Assembly (NCBI RefSeq): GCF_002204185.1
Contig: NZ_MXPU01000015.1
Coordinates: 1 to 64,000, forward strand
Reading direction: 5' to 3'
DNA from: Rhizobium esperanzae
Lineage (GTDB): Bacteria; Pseudomonadota; Alphaproteobacteria; Rhizobiales; Rhizobiaceae
DNA length: 64,000 nt
The notes beneath the pieces are model-generated. The model was not told the DNA's origin, did no database searches, and was given only the letters and a program-made list of their open reading frames with translations. The position numbers were made by a program, and so were the translations under genes. This document shows, in pieces, positions 43,152-52,300 of the stretch; position 1 is the stretch's first letter, and each line of letters starts with the position of its first letter.

Positions 43152-44042
43152 CTATGCCCGTTCAAGCCGAGCTTTTTCGTTCATCCGCCAGACCCGCGGC
43201 GTTTCGCCGGTATATTTCAGGAAGAAGCGCGAAAAATAGGCGGGATCGGCGAAGCCTAGCCGAAAGCCGATTTCCTGAACGCTGCCAAGCGTAAAAACCA
43301 GCTGGCGCTTCGCCTCCTCGACAAGTTTGCCGGCGATCAGTTCATGCGGCGTGCTGCCGGTCATCGACCGGACGATCCGGGTGAGATGCGTCGGCGAAAC
43401 CCCGAGCTCCCTGGCATAGAAGGATGCGGGCTTGTGGGATCGAAAATGCTGCTGAATGAGTTCGTCCAGCATCTCCAGCCGCCGCTCGTTCTCATTTGAC
43501 GGAAGCTCCTGCGTATGTCCTTCATGCGTAATCCGCGCCGTCAGCCGCAACGCCAGCCCGACATAGGCAGCCAATACCTCGTTGCGGCCACCGCGGCGGT
43601 TTTCGAATTCGTCGCCGAGCCGCCTCAGCGTCTGCATGACATAGGCAGCCTCGGCGTTATCGGGATCGAGGGGCGTCAGATGCGGCATCGCCAACCACTC
43701 GCCGAGATGGCTTCGCTCGCCGGGCGGGTGGCTGAGATGGGACCTCAAGATAGTGATCACGAGGCCGTCGATATCACGTGAAAAGCGAAAGCCGTGATCG
43801 AGCCCAGGGGGAACCGTGATGACCGCCGGCGGACGAATGGCGTGGCTCTTCTTGCCGAAGATCGCATCGCCCGAGCCGGCTTCGATGTATAATATCTGAA
43901 AGAAGCTCTCGTGGCGGTGAAGCCGAATTTCCCATTGATGCAGGCTGCTGCGGGAGCGGATTGTTTCGCAATGCAACCAGAATTCCGGAGATCGCCCGGT
44001 ATTTTCGCCATAGAGCTCGTAGGTCGGTATATGCCTGCTCAT
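43152..44042 (-). CDS. pobR: AraC-family regulator of 4-hydroxybenzoate catabolism
   Basis: A 296-residue regulator with an N-terminal cupin-like effector domain (LHRHESFFQILYIEAGSG) and a C-terminal AraC double helix-turn-helix (FYARELGVSPTHLTRIVRSMTG and VQEIGFRLGFADPAYFSRFFLKYTGETPRVWR). It is divergent from pobA, the arrangement of pobR-pobA in rhizobia and Agrobacterium. It probably activates pobA when 4-hydroxybenzoate is present. The start at 44042 is used; an upstream ATG at 44183 would run into the pobA region. Confidence 0.88.
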   Translation of the reverse strand: MSRHIPTYELYGENTGRSPEFWLHCETIRSRSSLHQWEIRLHRHESFFQILYIEAGSGDAIFGKKSHAIRPPAVITVPPGLDHGFRFSRDIDGLVITILRSHLSHPPGERSHLGEWLAMPHLTPLDPDNAEAAYVMQTLRRLGDEFENRRGGRNEVLAAYVGLALRLTARITHEGHTQELPSNENERRLEMLDELIQQHFRSHKPASFYARELGVSPTHLTRIVRSMTGSTPHELIAGKLVEEAKRQLVFTLGSVQEIGFRLGFADPAYFSRFFLKYTGETPRVWRMNEKARLERA

Positions 44043-44094
44043 CGGCTTCCTCCCGTGCCAATGTTCGATAAGTGCAATCTTTGGGGCAGTTTGT

Positions 44095-44112
44095 CCATTG
44101 TTGCGGCAATGG
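44095..44112. promoter_or_regulatory. Candidate PobR-binding palindrome
   Basis: CCATTG-TTGCGG-CAATGG lies in the 118-base gap between the divergent pobR and pobA genes, about 50 bases before each start. It is the only clear dyad in that gap. Binding by PobR is inferred from position. Confidence 0.4.
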
Positions 44113-44160
44113 CGGCACGGCAGAATCTGACAAAACGCAAAAATGCAAGGGAGGAAGCAT

Positions 44161-45333
44161 TTGCGAACCCAGGTCGCCATCATCGGTTCGGGACCATCCG
44201 GCCTGCTGCTCGGTCAGCTTCTGACCGAAGCTGGGATCGACAACGTCATCCTCGACCGCGTGAGCAAGGACTATATCCTCGGCCGCGTCCGCGCCGGCGT
44301 GCTGGAGGAAGGTACTGTCGGGCTGTTGGACGAGGCCAAAGCCGGGGCAAGATTGCATGCCGAAGGCTTGCCGCATGACGGCTTCTCGCTGGCCTTCGAC
44401 GGCCGCGACCATCGCATCGATCTTCACGAATTGACCGGCGGCAGGCGCGTGACCGTCTACGGACAAACCGAGGTGACGCGCGATCTCATGGAGCGGCGGG
44501 AAGCTTGCGGCGCCCTTTCGATCTATGACGCTGCCGATGTGGCCCCACATGGTATTGAGGGTGGTTCGCCCTTCGTCACCTACACGAAGGATGGTATCGG
44601 CTGCCGCATCGATTGCGATTTCATCGCCGGCTGCGACGGCTTTCATGGAACAAGCCGCAGAGCCGTTCCCGAACGGGCGATCCGAAGTTTCGAGAAGGTC
44701 TATCCCTTCGGCTGGCTGGGCCTGCTTGCCGACGTGGCGCCGGTCAGCCATGAACTGATCTACGCCAACCACCCGAGGGGCTTCGCGCTCTGTTCGATGC
44801 GCTCGGCCACGCGCAGCCGATACTATATCCAATGCCCGCTCGACGCGAAGATCGAAGACTGGAGCGACGATCGCTTCTGGGACGAGTTGAGACGGCGCCT
44901 GCCGGCCCATCACGCCGACGCGTTGACGACCGCGCCGTCCTTCGAGAAATCGATCGCTCCCTTGCGCTCCTTCGTCGCCGAGCCCATGCGTTTCGGCCGG
45001 CTCTTCCTCGTCGGCGACGCCGCCCATATCGTGCCTCCGACCGGTGCCAAAGGGCTGAACCTTGCAGCAAGCGATGTCCATTACTTGTTCTGCGGGCTCC
45101 TCGAGCATTACCGTGAAGGCTCCGAGAGCGGCATCGACGCCTATTCGCAGACGGCGCTCGCCCGCGTATGGAAAGCGGTGCGGTTTTCCTGGTGGATGAC
45201 GACGATAATGCACCGGTTTCCCGATACCAGCGATTTCGATCAAAAGATCCAGGAAGCCGAACTCGACTATCTCACACATTCCCGTGCGGCCTCCACGGTG
45301 CTCGCAGAAAACTACGTGGGATTGCCGTTCTGA
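44161..45333 (+). CDS. pobA: 4-hydroxybenzoate 3-monooxygenase
   Basis: A 390-residue flavoprotein hydroxylating 4-hydroxybenzoate to protocatechuate with NAD(P)H and oxygen. The FAD GxGxxG motif is VAIIGSGPSGLLLGQLL, the DG motif is CDFIAGCDGFHG, and the C-terminal FAD motif is LVGDAAHIVPPTGAKGLNL. The start is a TTG: GGGAGG lies seven bases upstream and relatives begin (M)RTQVAIIG. An ATG at 44143 lies before the ribosome binding site. Regulated by the divergent pobR. Confidence 0.94.
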   Translation: MRTQVAIIGSGPSGLLLGQLLTEAGIDNVILDRVSKDYILGRVRAGVLEEGTVGLLDEAKAGARLHAEGLPHDGFSLAFDGRDHRIDLHELTGGRRVTVYGQTEVTRDLMERREACGALSIYDAADVAPHGIEGGSPFVTYTKDGIGCRIDCDFIAGCDGFHGTSRRAVPERAIRSFEKVYPFGWLGLLADVAPVSHELIYANHPRGFALCSMRSATRSRYYIQCPLDAKIEDWSDDRFWDELRRRLPAHHADALTTAPSFEKSIAPLRSFVAEPMRFGRLFLVGDAAHIVPPTGAKGLNLAASDVHYLFCGLLEHYREGSESGIDAYSQTALARVWKAVRFSWWMTTIMHRFPDTSDFDQKIQEAELDYLTHSRAASTVLAENYVGLPF

Positions 45334-45517
45334 CGCGAAGATCGAGGGATAAAAGCTGCGCATACGCCGGTGAACAGAGCGAGTCACGACGACGCAGAAC
45401 CATAACCGGCAAATCATGTGTTTGGGGATTTATTTCATTTTACATCACCATTTCGCATGACAAGCTAATCTGAAATTCAATACGGCGCTGGAGTACGCCG
45501 AAAAGGGAGAGAGAAGA

Positions 45518-46690
45518 ATGAGGAAGCTGTTTCTGGCCGCCGCTGCGGCAATCGTTGTGAGCACCAGCGCCTATGCCGACACGATCAAGGTCGGCGTCAT
45601 CGGGCCATTCTCTGGTCCCTTCGCGCTCCAGGGCAAGAACTTCAAGGCCGGCATCGACGCCTATATGGCTGTCAACGGCAGCAAGGTCGGCAGCGACACG
45701 GTCGAGATCGTCTACCGCGACGTGCCGCAGGCCGATCCGGCCCAATCCAAGGCGCTGGCGCAGGAACTGATCGTCAAGGAAAAGGTCCAGTATCTCGCCG
45801 GCTTCTATTTCACCCCTGACGCCATGGCCGTGACGCCGATCTTGAAGCAGGGCAACGTGCCGATGGTCATCATGAACGCTGCCACCTCGGCGATCGTCAC
45901 CAAGAGCCCGCTCGTCGTGCGCACCTCGTTTACAACTTGGCAGACCTCGACGCCGATCGCCAAGGTCGCCTCAGACGCAGGCGTCAAGAAAGTGATCTCG
46001 GTCGTCAGCGATTACGGCCCCGGCATCGACGCCGAGAATGCCTTCAAGGCCGGCTTCGAAAAGGCGGGCGGTCAGGTGGTCGAGGCAATCCGCATGCCGC
46101 TTGCGACCAACGACTTCAGCCCGATCATGCAGCGCATCAAGGATTCCGGAGCCGAGGGCGTCTTCGCCTTCCTGCCGTCGGGTCCGACGACGCTTGGCTT
46201 CGTCAAGGCTTATAACGAGAATGGCTTGAAAGCCGCCGGCATCAAGTTCTTCGCCCCTGGCGATCTGACCCAAGAATCCGATCTGCCGGCGCTGGGTGAC
46301 GCCGCGCTCGGCATCCAGACGACCTTCCACTATGCCGTGTCGCACGATTCTCCCGAGAACAAGGCTTTCGTCGAGGCGGCCACCAAGGCGATCGGCAACA
46401 AGGCCGAACTCTCCTTCCCCGCAGTCAGCGCCTATGACGGCATGTATGTCATCTACAAGATGATCGAGGCGACGGGCGGCAAGCAGGATGCCGAGAAAGC
46501 GGTCGACGCGGTCAAGGGCCTTGCGTGGGTGAGCCCGCGCGGCCCGGTCTCGATCGATCCGGAAAGCCGGCACATTACCCAAAACATCTATCTGCGCGAA
46601 GTCGCCAAGGCCGATGACGGGACCTACTTCAACAAGGAGATCCAGACGTTCGAGAAGCAGGGCGACCCGGGCCTTGCGGCGGCAAAGTAA
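45518..46690 (+). CDS. Branched-chain-type ABC importer substrate-binding protein
   Basis: A 390-residue periplasmic LivK-family protein with signal peptide (AAAAAIVVSTSAYA, cut near residue 21) and mature start DTIKVGVIGPFSGPFALQG. It heads a five-gene Liv-type operon. Its location 184 bases after pobA and on the same strand suggests an aromatic acid as ligand rather than an amino acid; members of this family for benzoate-type compounds are known. The ligand is inference. Confidence 0.9.
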   Translation: MRKLFLAAAAAIVVSTSAYADTIKVGVIGPFSGPFALQGKNFKAGIDAYMAVNGSKVGSDTVEIVYRDVPQADPAQSKALAQELIVKEKVQYLAGFYFTPDAMAVTPILKQGNVPMVIMNAATSAIVTKSPLVVRTSFTTWQTSTPIAKVASDAGVKKVISVVSDYGPGIDAENAFKAGFEKAGGQVVEAIRMPLATNDFSPIMQRIKDSGAEGVFAFLPSGPTTLGFVKAYNENGLKAAGIKFFAPGDLTQESDLPALGDAALGIQTTFHYAVSHDSPENKAFVEAATKAIGNKAELSFPAVSAYDGMYVIYKMIEATGGKQDAEKAVDAVKGLAWVSPRGPVSIDPESRHITQNIYLREVAKADDGTYFNKEIQTFEKQGDPGLAAAK

Positions 46691-46756
46691 CATCGAGCGT
46701 CAGAACGTGCGGCGGGTTTGGTCATCGCAGCCCGTCGCAGGCAAGCAGGTATTTCC

Positions 46757-47620
46757 ATGCAGACAGTCTTCAGCATAGCCGTCGACGCGCTTGCCTATGG
46801 CATGGTGCTCTTCGTGATATCGATCGGCCTTTCCGTCACCATGGGGCTGATGCGCGTCGTCAACCTCGCTCACGGCGCTTTCGCGATGATCGGGGGCTAC
46901 ATCGCCTCCTATGCCGCACGTGACCTCGGCCTTGGTTATGCGGTGGCAATCATCGTCGCCGTGGTCGCCACGATCATCATCGCAATCCCGCTCGAGCGCT
47001 TCCTCTACCGCCGGATCTATGGCGCGCCGGAACTGACCCAGGTGCTGATGACGATCGGCATCACCTTCTGCATCATCGGCATCGCCAATTACCTGATGGG
47101 ACCAACGCTGAAGACCATACCGCTTGCCGCTGCGCTGCAGGGTTCGGCCGATCTCGGCTTTCGCACCATCCCCGTTCACCGGCTTTTCGCCATCCTGTGC
47201 GGCCTCGCCGTGGCGCTGGCGCTCTGGTTTGCGATCGAAAGGACCAGCTTCGGCGTCAAGCTGCGCGCCGCGGTGGACGATGCGGCGATGGCGGCGGCAC
47301 TCGGCGTGCGCACCGAAATCATCTATGCGGTGAGCTTTGCCATCGCCGTCGGGCTTGCAGCGTTCGGCGGCGTGGTCGGTGCCGAACTCCTGCCGGTCGA
47401 GCCCTATTATGCGCTGCGCTACATGGTGACCTTCCTGGTCGTCGTCTCCGTCGGCGGCGCCGGCTCCATCCCCGGCGCGCTGATCGCCTGCCTGCTGCTC
47501 GGCGCGATCGATACGACGGGCCGCTATCTGATGCCGGAGTTCGGGGAATTCTTCTTCTATCTTGCCGTGATCGCGATCATCTGCGTCTTCCCGCGCGGCC
47601 TAGCCGGGAGGGCGAAGTGA
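46757..47620 (+). CDS. Branched-chain-type ABC permease, LivH family
   Basis: A 287-residue inner-membrane permease with about eight helices. LivH-type motifs include GLMRVVNLAHGAFAMIGGY and VVSVGGAGSIPGALIACLLLG. It partners the LivM-type permease whose start lies two bases after its stop. The start at 46757 follows a GCAGG; an ATG at 46718 is also in frame but lacks a good site. Confidence 0.9.
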   Translation: MQTVFSIAVDALAYGMVLFVISIGLSVTMGLMRVVNLAHGAFAMIGGYIASYAARDLGLGYAVAIIVAVVATIIIAIPLERFLYRRIYGAPELTQVLMTIGITFCIIGIANYLMGPTLKTIPLAAALQGSADLGFRTIPVHRLFAILCGLAVALALWFAIERTSFGVKLRAAVDDAAMAAALGVRTEIIYAVSFAIAVGLAAFGGVVGAELLPVEPYYALRYMVTFLVVVSVGGAGSIPGALIACLLLGAIDTTGRYLMPEFGEFFFYLAVIAIICVFPRGLAGRAK

Positions 47621-47621
47621 G

Positions 47622-48626
47622 ATGGCGCTTGTGTTGAACAACGAAAACGGACGTCTCCAGCATCGGCGCGGCTATGTCAGCCGCGATCTCGCCGGCCTTA
47701 TCGTGATCATCGCCGTTGCCGCCATCGGCTATTTCGCCTTCCCTGATAATCTCGCGCTTCTGACGCGGATGATCACCATCGCGCTGCTCGTGCTCTCGCT
47801 CGATCTGGTGACCGGTTATTGCGGCGTTGCAACGCTCGGCCATGCCGCCCTGTTCGGCTCCGGCGCCTATGCCGCCGGCATCCTGTCGGCGCATTACGGC
47901 ATCAATAATCCGCTGCTCATGCTGCTTGCCGGCATTGCCGGCGGCGTAGCTTCCGGGCTGCTCAGCGGCGCGATCATTCTGCGCGCGCATGGCCTGCCGC
48001 AGCTCGTGCTGTCGATTGCCCTCATCCACCTCTTCCACGAATTCGCCAACAAGACCTCCTCATGGACAGGAGGCAGTGATGGACTTTCCGGCATCGCGCC
48101 CGACCCGGTCCTCGGCTTCTTTGAATTCGATCTTTATGGCCGCACCGCCTTCTTTTTCGGAATGGCGCTGCTGCTTGTTGTCTTCGTGCTGCTGAGATTG
48201 CTGGTGCGTTCACCCTTCGGCATGCTGTGCCGCGCCATCAAGCAGGACCCATTGCGTATCCGCGCCATGGGTGGTTCGCCGAAGGGCGCACTCATCAGGA
48301 TGTACGCCATCTCGGGCGCGGTTGCCGGAGTCGGCGGCGCCTTGAACGCGATCTCGACGCAGGTCGTCGGTCTGGACAGCCTGTCCTTCACGCAGTCGGC
48401 AGAAGCGCTCGTCATGCTCGTGCTCGGCGGCACCGGCTCTCTCTTCGGGGCGCTCTCCGGCACGATCATCTTCATGCTTTTCGAGGACTATGTCTCGGCC
48501 GCCAATCCCTTTCACTGGCTGACCATGGTCGGCGCGCTGCTGATCGCCGTCGTGCTCTTCGCGCCCAAGGGCCTTTACGGAACAGCCGCAACCTTCATTG
48601 CCCATCGCAGAAACGACCACTCATGA
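47622..48626 (+). CDS. Branched-chain-type ABC permease, LivM family
   Basis: A 334-residue permease with about nine helices. Family motifs are GYCGVATLGHAALFGSGAY and LVMLVLGGTGSLFGALSG, and the cytoplasmic coupling loop is FGMLCRAIKQDPLRIRAMG. Its stop overlaps the LivG-type ATPase start by four bases. Confidence 0.9.
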   Translation: MALVLNNENGRLQHRRGYVSRDLAGLIVIIAVAAIGYFAFPDNLALLTRMITIALLVLSLDLVTGYCGVATLGHAALFGSGAYAAGILSAHYGINNPLLMLLAGIAGGVASGLLSGAIILRAHGLPQLVLSIALIHLFHEFANKTSSWTGGSDGLSGIAPDPVLGFFEFDLYGRTAFFFGMALLLVVFVLLRLLVRSPFGMLCRAIKQDPLRIRAMGGSPKGALIRMYAISGAVAGVGGALNAISTQVVGLDSLSFTQSAEALVMLVLGGTGSLFGALSGTIIFMLFEDYVSAANPFHWLTMVGALLIAVVLFAPKGLYGTAATFIAHRRNDHS

Positions 48627-49387
48627 ACCCCGTCTTCGAAGTCGCCAATCTCAGGAAAGCCTTCGGCGGCCTTGCCGTCACCAACGACGTTTCGCTGGCG
48701 ATGGCGCCCGGCGACCGTGTTGCGCTGATTGGCCCGAACGGCGCCGGCAAGACTACCTTCGTCAACCTCGTCACCGGCAATCTCTCCCCCGATTCCGGCG
48801 AGGTCCGCCTCGGCGGGCAAACGGTGACGGCGGTCAATGCGATCGGCAGGGTCAAACGCGGCCTCGTCCGCTCCTTTCAGGTGACGCGGCTTTTCCCGGA
48901 CATGACGCCGGCCGAACATGTCGGGCTCGCTGTTCTTCAGCGGGACGGAAAGACCTGGAACATGTTCGGAAATTTCCTCTCGATGCCCGACGTCATGGCC
49001 GAGATCGACGACCTCCTGGGAAAGCTCGGACTGACGCCGCTGATGCATCGCAAGGTCAGCGAGATTGCCTATGGACAGCAGCGGCTTCTCGAACTTGCCG
49101 TCGCGCTGGCGCTGAAACCGAAGGTGCTGCTGCTCGACGAGCCGGCAGCCGGCGTGCCGCAAAGCGATACCGGCCGCATCGAGCAAGCGCTGGCTGATCT
49201 GCCCGCCGATCTCGCCGTGCTGATGATCGAGCACGACATGGATCTTGTTTTTCGTTTTGCCAAACGTGTCATCGTGTTGGCCGCCGGCGCGATAATCTTT
49301 GACGGCCGGCCTGAAGATGTCACCAGGGATGCGCGTGTGCGCGAGGCCTATCTCGGGAGTTATGCCAATGCCAGCCCTGTCGCTTGA
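48623..49387 (+). CDS. Branched-chain-type ABC ATPase, LivG family
   Basis: A 254-residue ATPase. Walker A is GPNGAGKTT; the signature region SEIAYGQQRLLELAVAL replaces canonical LSGGQ with AYGQQ, which is normal for LivG proteins. Walker B is VLLLDEPAAGV and the switch His is in IEHDMDLVF. The start overlaps the LivM stop (ATGA). It pairs with the LivF ATPase. Confidence 0.92.
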   Translation: MNPVFEVANLRKAFGGLAVTNDVSLAMAPGDRVALIGPNGAGKTTFVNLVTGNLSPDSGEVRLGGQTVTAVNAIGRVKRGLVRSFQVTRLFPDMTPAEHVGLAVLQRDGKTWNMFGNFLSMPDVMAEIDDLLGKLGLTPLMHRKVSEIAYGQQRLLELAVALALKPKVLLLDEPAAGVPQSDTGRIEQALADLPADLAVLMIEHDMDLVFRFAKRVIVLAAGAIIFDGRPEDVTRDARVREAYLGSYANASPVA

Positions 49388-50084
49388 GGTCGAAAATCTG
49401 TCGGCCGGATACGGGCCGACGCGGGTGTTGGAAGGCATTTCCTTCGCAGTGCCGGCAGGCGCAAGGCTTGCCGTGCTCGGTCGCAACGGCATGGGCAAGA
49501 CGACGCTGCTGGCAACGCTCGCCGGCCAGACCAGACGCTACGAGGGCCGCATCACCCTTGGCGATGCGGACGTCACAACAGCACCAAGCGCAACACGCGC
49601 GCACAAGGGTCTCGGCTATGTGCCGCAGACACGTTGCGTCTTCCCGACGCTGACCGTCGAAGAGAACCTTTTCGTCGGCTTGAAGGCGCGGCCGAAGACG
49701 GCGCTGGAGGAAGCCTATGCGCTGTTCCCGCGCCTGAAGGAGCGCCGCCGCAATCTCGGCAACCAGCTCTCCGGCGGCGAACAGCAGATGCTTTCAACGG
49801 CCCGCACCATTCTCGGCCGCCCGTCGGTCCTGCTGCTCGATGAACCGCTCGAGGGTCTCGCCCCCGTTATCTGCGAGGAACTGATGGCAGCCTTCGCCGG
49901 ACTCGCCAAGTCAGGCGACATGACCATCCTTCTTGTCGAGCAGCGCATCCAGAGCGCGCTCGATTTCGCCGATCAGGTCGTCATTCTCGAACGAGGGCGG
50001 CTGGCCTGGGCGGGAACGCCGGCGGACCTCTCCAAGGACCACGAAGCCGTCGAAAGCTTGCTCGGAGTGGTCGGCCTGCATTGA
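49368..50084 (+). CDS. Branched-chain-type ABC ATPase, LivF family
   Basis: A 238-residue ATPase. Walker A is GRNGMGKTT, the Q-loop region is GLGYVPQTRCVFPTLTVEENL, the signature is LSGGEQQML, and Walker B is VLLLDEPLEGLAP. The start at 49368 is favoured over 49362 by the spacing from GGGAG; it overlaps the LivG gene by 20 bases. Last gene of the operon. Confidence 0.92.
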   Translation: MPALSLEVENLSAGYGPTRVLEGISFAVPAGARLAVLGRNGMGKTTLLATLAGQTRRYEGRITLGDADVTTAPSATRAHKGLGYVPQTRCVFPTLTVEENLFVGLKARPKTALEEAYALFPRLKERRRNLGNQLSGGEQQMLSTARTILGRPSVLLLDEPLEGLAPVICEELMAAFAGLAKSGDMTILLVEQRIQSALDFADQVVILERGRLAWAGTPADLSKDHEAVESLLGVVGLH

Positions 50085-50402
50085 AGCAATCAATGCCGGT
50101 TATCGTCATGATGACGCCATCGTGAGCCTGGCATTATTACGCTGCCTGAAATATCTCTGACGGCCGGATTGTCGAAAGCTTGATCAGGCAGAAATACCGA
50201 GTTCCCAAAGCGGCACCAGCGTAAAACAGCGCATAAATCTTCATTCCCAAGGGAATAGACGCCGGCGTCGATCCCTCTACTTGGATCGAGCGCGCGCTGC
50301 AGCGACGATCCAGTAGCGATTTCTTGCGATAGCTGATCGACCTGCGCCCTGCTAGTAATAGATCGTCCGAGGAGGGACGATTATGCTGGGATGGAGGAAC
50401 TG
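50085..50402. other. Intergenic stretch with a possible six-codon leader ORF
   Basis: No supported gene of normal length is seen. At 50383-50403 a tiny frame (MLGWRN, with GGAGGG upstream) ends in TGA that overlaps the ATG of the 42-residue gene at 50403 (TGATG). That arrangement could couple translation of the two. The rest shows no clear promoter or repeat. Confidence 0.4.
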
Positions 50403-50531
50403 ATGCAATCAATGGGAATCAGGTTAGCCGCGGTCATGTTCTCGCTGGCCTTATGGGCAATTATTATCGCCGCTGGATCCCATCTTTGGGCGATGAAAAT
50501 GCCCATCTTGCATTTTATGCTCTACAGATAG
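50403..50531 (+). CDS. 42-residue single-helix membrane protein
   Basis: The ATG follows GGAGG by five bases. The product has one hydrophobic segment (LAAVMFSLALWAIIIAAG) followed by a short tail with several Met and His residues (HLWAMKMPILHFMLYR). It looks like an inner-membrane microprotein. No family is recognised. A six-codon frame ends on its start codon, which may couple translation. Confidence 0.5.
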   Translation: MQSMGIRLAAVMFSLALWAIIIAAGSHLWAMKMPILHFMLYR

Positions 50532-50668
50532 TGCTGACCTCGGCGTCAGGGAAATCCCGAGGTTATTTCGTCCTGTCGCCGCGGCTTTTTGGCGGAGGGA
50601 CGCGCTAGCGCGGCCGTCGGACCGACTCAAAATCGGCCGCCAGAATCCGAAACTCTGCAATGAAGAGA

Positions 50669-50745
50669 TGGTAGCGGAGGAGGGATTTGAACCCCCGACA
50701 CAAGGATTATGATTCCTCTGCTCTGACCTACTGAGCTACTCCGCC
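50669..50745 (-). tRNA. tRNA with CAT anticodon (tRNA-Met, possibly Ile2)
   Basis: A 77-base cloverleaf with CCA encoded. The acceptor stem GGCGGAG/CTCCGCT has a terminal G-U pair. The D-arm is GCTC...GAGC, the anticodon stem GAGGA/TCCTT has loop ATCATAA (anticodon CAT), and the T-loop is GTTCAAATC. CAT reads Met, or Ile(AUA) when TilS adds lysidine; the sequence resembles elongator tRNA-Met of alphaproteobacteria. It is not an initiator because the anticodon stem lacks three G-C pairs. Confidence 0.9.
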
Positions 50746-50881
50746 ACTGGTCAAACGATACCTGCTCGCGAAGCGCTGCGGGCTCGTGGGATGAGCGGCT
50801 TATAAGGTGCGCTTCGGCTTTGTGTCAAGCGCATGATAGAGAAAAACGCCGGGCTTGGCCGCCCGCCCTCGACTATCGGTT

Positions 50882-52108
50882 TCAGGCGGCGACGGGGCTG
50901 GCCAAGAGGGCCTTGAGCGAGGCCTCGGCCGAGGGTTCACGCTCGGAGCGCTCGATGAAACCGCCGCCGAAGACGCGGGCTTCGTCGCCGGGTGCGGAAT
51001 AAAGCGCGCAGGCCTGGCCAGGGGCGATCCCAGCCTCGCCGACCGTCAGGTCGACATAGGTGCCGGTGGCATCGACATGCAGCACGGCCGGTGCCGGCGC
51101 CCTGGTCGAGCGGACCTTGGCGTAACAGGAAAAGCCTTCGCCGGATGCTGCTTCCGCAAGCGTCTCGTCACCCAGCCAGTTGACATCGCGCAGATAGACG
51201 CGGTGGGTTTCCAAAGCCTCCTTCGGCCCGACAATGACGCGGCGCGAGCGGGCGTCGAGATAGACGACGTAGAGCGGTTCGCCGGTGGCTATGCCGATGC
51301 CGCGGCGCTGGCCGATGGTGAAATGCAGGATGCCTTCATGGCTTCCCAATACGCGGCCGTCGAGATGAACGATCTCGCCGGCGAGCGCCGCATTCGGCTT
51401 CAGCTTGGTGATGATGTCGGAATATTTGCCCTGCGGCACGAAGCAGATGTCCTGGCTGTCGGCCTTCTTGGCGACGACGAGGCCCATCTCTTCGGCAAGC
51501 CGGCGGGTCTCGGCCTTCGGCAGACCGCCGAGCGGAAAGCGGAGATAGTCGATCTGCTCCTGCGTCGTGGCGAACAGGAAATAGCTCTGGTCGCGGTCGG
51601 CATCGGCCGGACGGAACAGCGCGCGGCGGCTGGGATGTTCGGCCGAAGGGTTCGGCCGCGAACGGATATAATGGCCGGTCGCCAGCGCATCGGCGCCGAG
51701 CTCTTTGGCAGTCGCCAGGAGATCGGCGAATTTGACGGTCTGGTTGCAGGAGACGCAGGGGATCGGCGTTTCACCGGCCACATAGCTTTCGGCGAAGGGA
51801 TTGATCACCGTCTCGCGAAAGCGCTTCTCGTAATCGAGCACATAATGCGGAATGCCAAGCGTCTCGCAGACGCGGCGCGCATCGTCGATGTCCTGGCCGG
51901 CGCAGCAGGACCCGGCGCGATGAACGGCGGCGCCATGATCGTAAAGCTGCAGCGTAATGCCGAGCACGTCGTAACCCTGCTGCTTGAGAAGGCCGGCCAC
52001 GACGGAGGAATCGACGCCGCCCGACATGGCAACGACGACGCGGGTCTCTTCCGGCTTCTTGTCAAAATCCAGTGTGTTCAACGGTGGTGCCAAATTCTGC
52101 GCGCTCAT
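50882..52108 (-). CDS. mnmA: tRNA-specific 2-thiouridylase MnmA
   Basis: A 408-residue enzyme adding sulfur to U34 of tRNA-Lys/Glu/Gln. The PP-loop for ATP is VVVAMSGGVDSSV (about 24-36). The catalytic Cys pair lies in IPCVSCNQ and in DSQDICFV, and the C-terminal tRNA-binding domain is complete. The N-terminal extension before the PP-loop is typical of rhizobial forms. Of two adjacent ATGs I use the second (52108), seven bases after AGGG. It lies just downstream of a tRNA gene on the same strand but is transcribed first. Confidence 0.94.
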   Translation of the reverse strand: MSAQNLAPPLNTLDFDKKPEETRVVVAMSGGVDSSVVAGLLKQQGYDVLGITLQLYDHGAAVHRAGSCCAGQDIDDARRVCETLGIPHYVLDYEKRFRETVINPFAESYVAGETPIPCVSCNQTVKFADLLATAKELGADALATGHYIRSRPNPSAEHPSRRALFRPADADRDQSYFLFATTQEQIDYLRFPLGGLPKAETRRLAEEMGLVVAKKADSQDICFVPQGKYSDIITKLKPNAALAGEIVHLDGRVLGSHEGILHFTIGQRRGIGIATGEPLYVVYLDARSRRVIVGPKEALETHRVYLRDVNWLGDETLAEAASGEGFSCYAKVRSTRAPAPAVLHVDATGTYVDLTVGEAGIAPGQACALYSAPGDEARVFGGGFIERSEREPSAEASLKALLASPVAA

Positions 52109-52300
52109 CATCCGCCCTTGCGCTGCAATTGCGGCGGATTGCTGATCTCGGGCGGGATCGGCCGCCCTTCTCGGATAAGGGACCGATATAGAAGGGATTG
52201 TATCACGACGCAAGGGGCGGCGGCGGGCAGCTGCTCGTTTCGCAATCGTGTGAGAAAACAAGGCGCGGCCGAAGCCACGCCTTGGAAGCGGGGGTGCGGC

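Noticed and set aside
43774..45417. Minus-strand open frame of 547 codons opposite pobA
   Set aside because: Antisense to pobA and part of pobR; its composition shows no real fold or motif.
50669..50745. Initiator tRNA-fMet
   Set aside because: The anticodon stem lacks the three consecutive G-C pairs required of initiators. Elongator Met is preferred; Ile2 (lysidine-modified) cannot be fully excluded.
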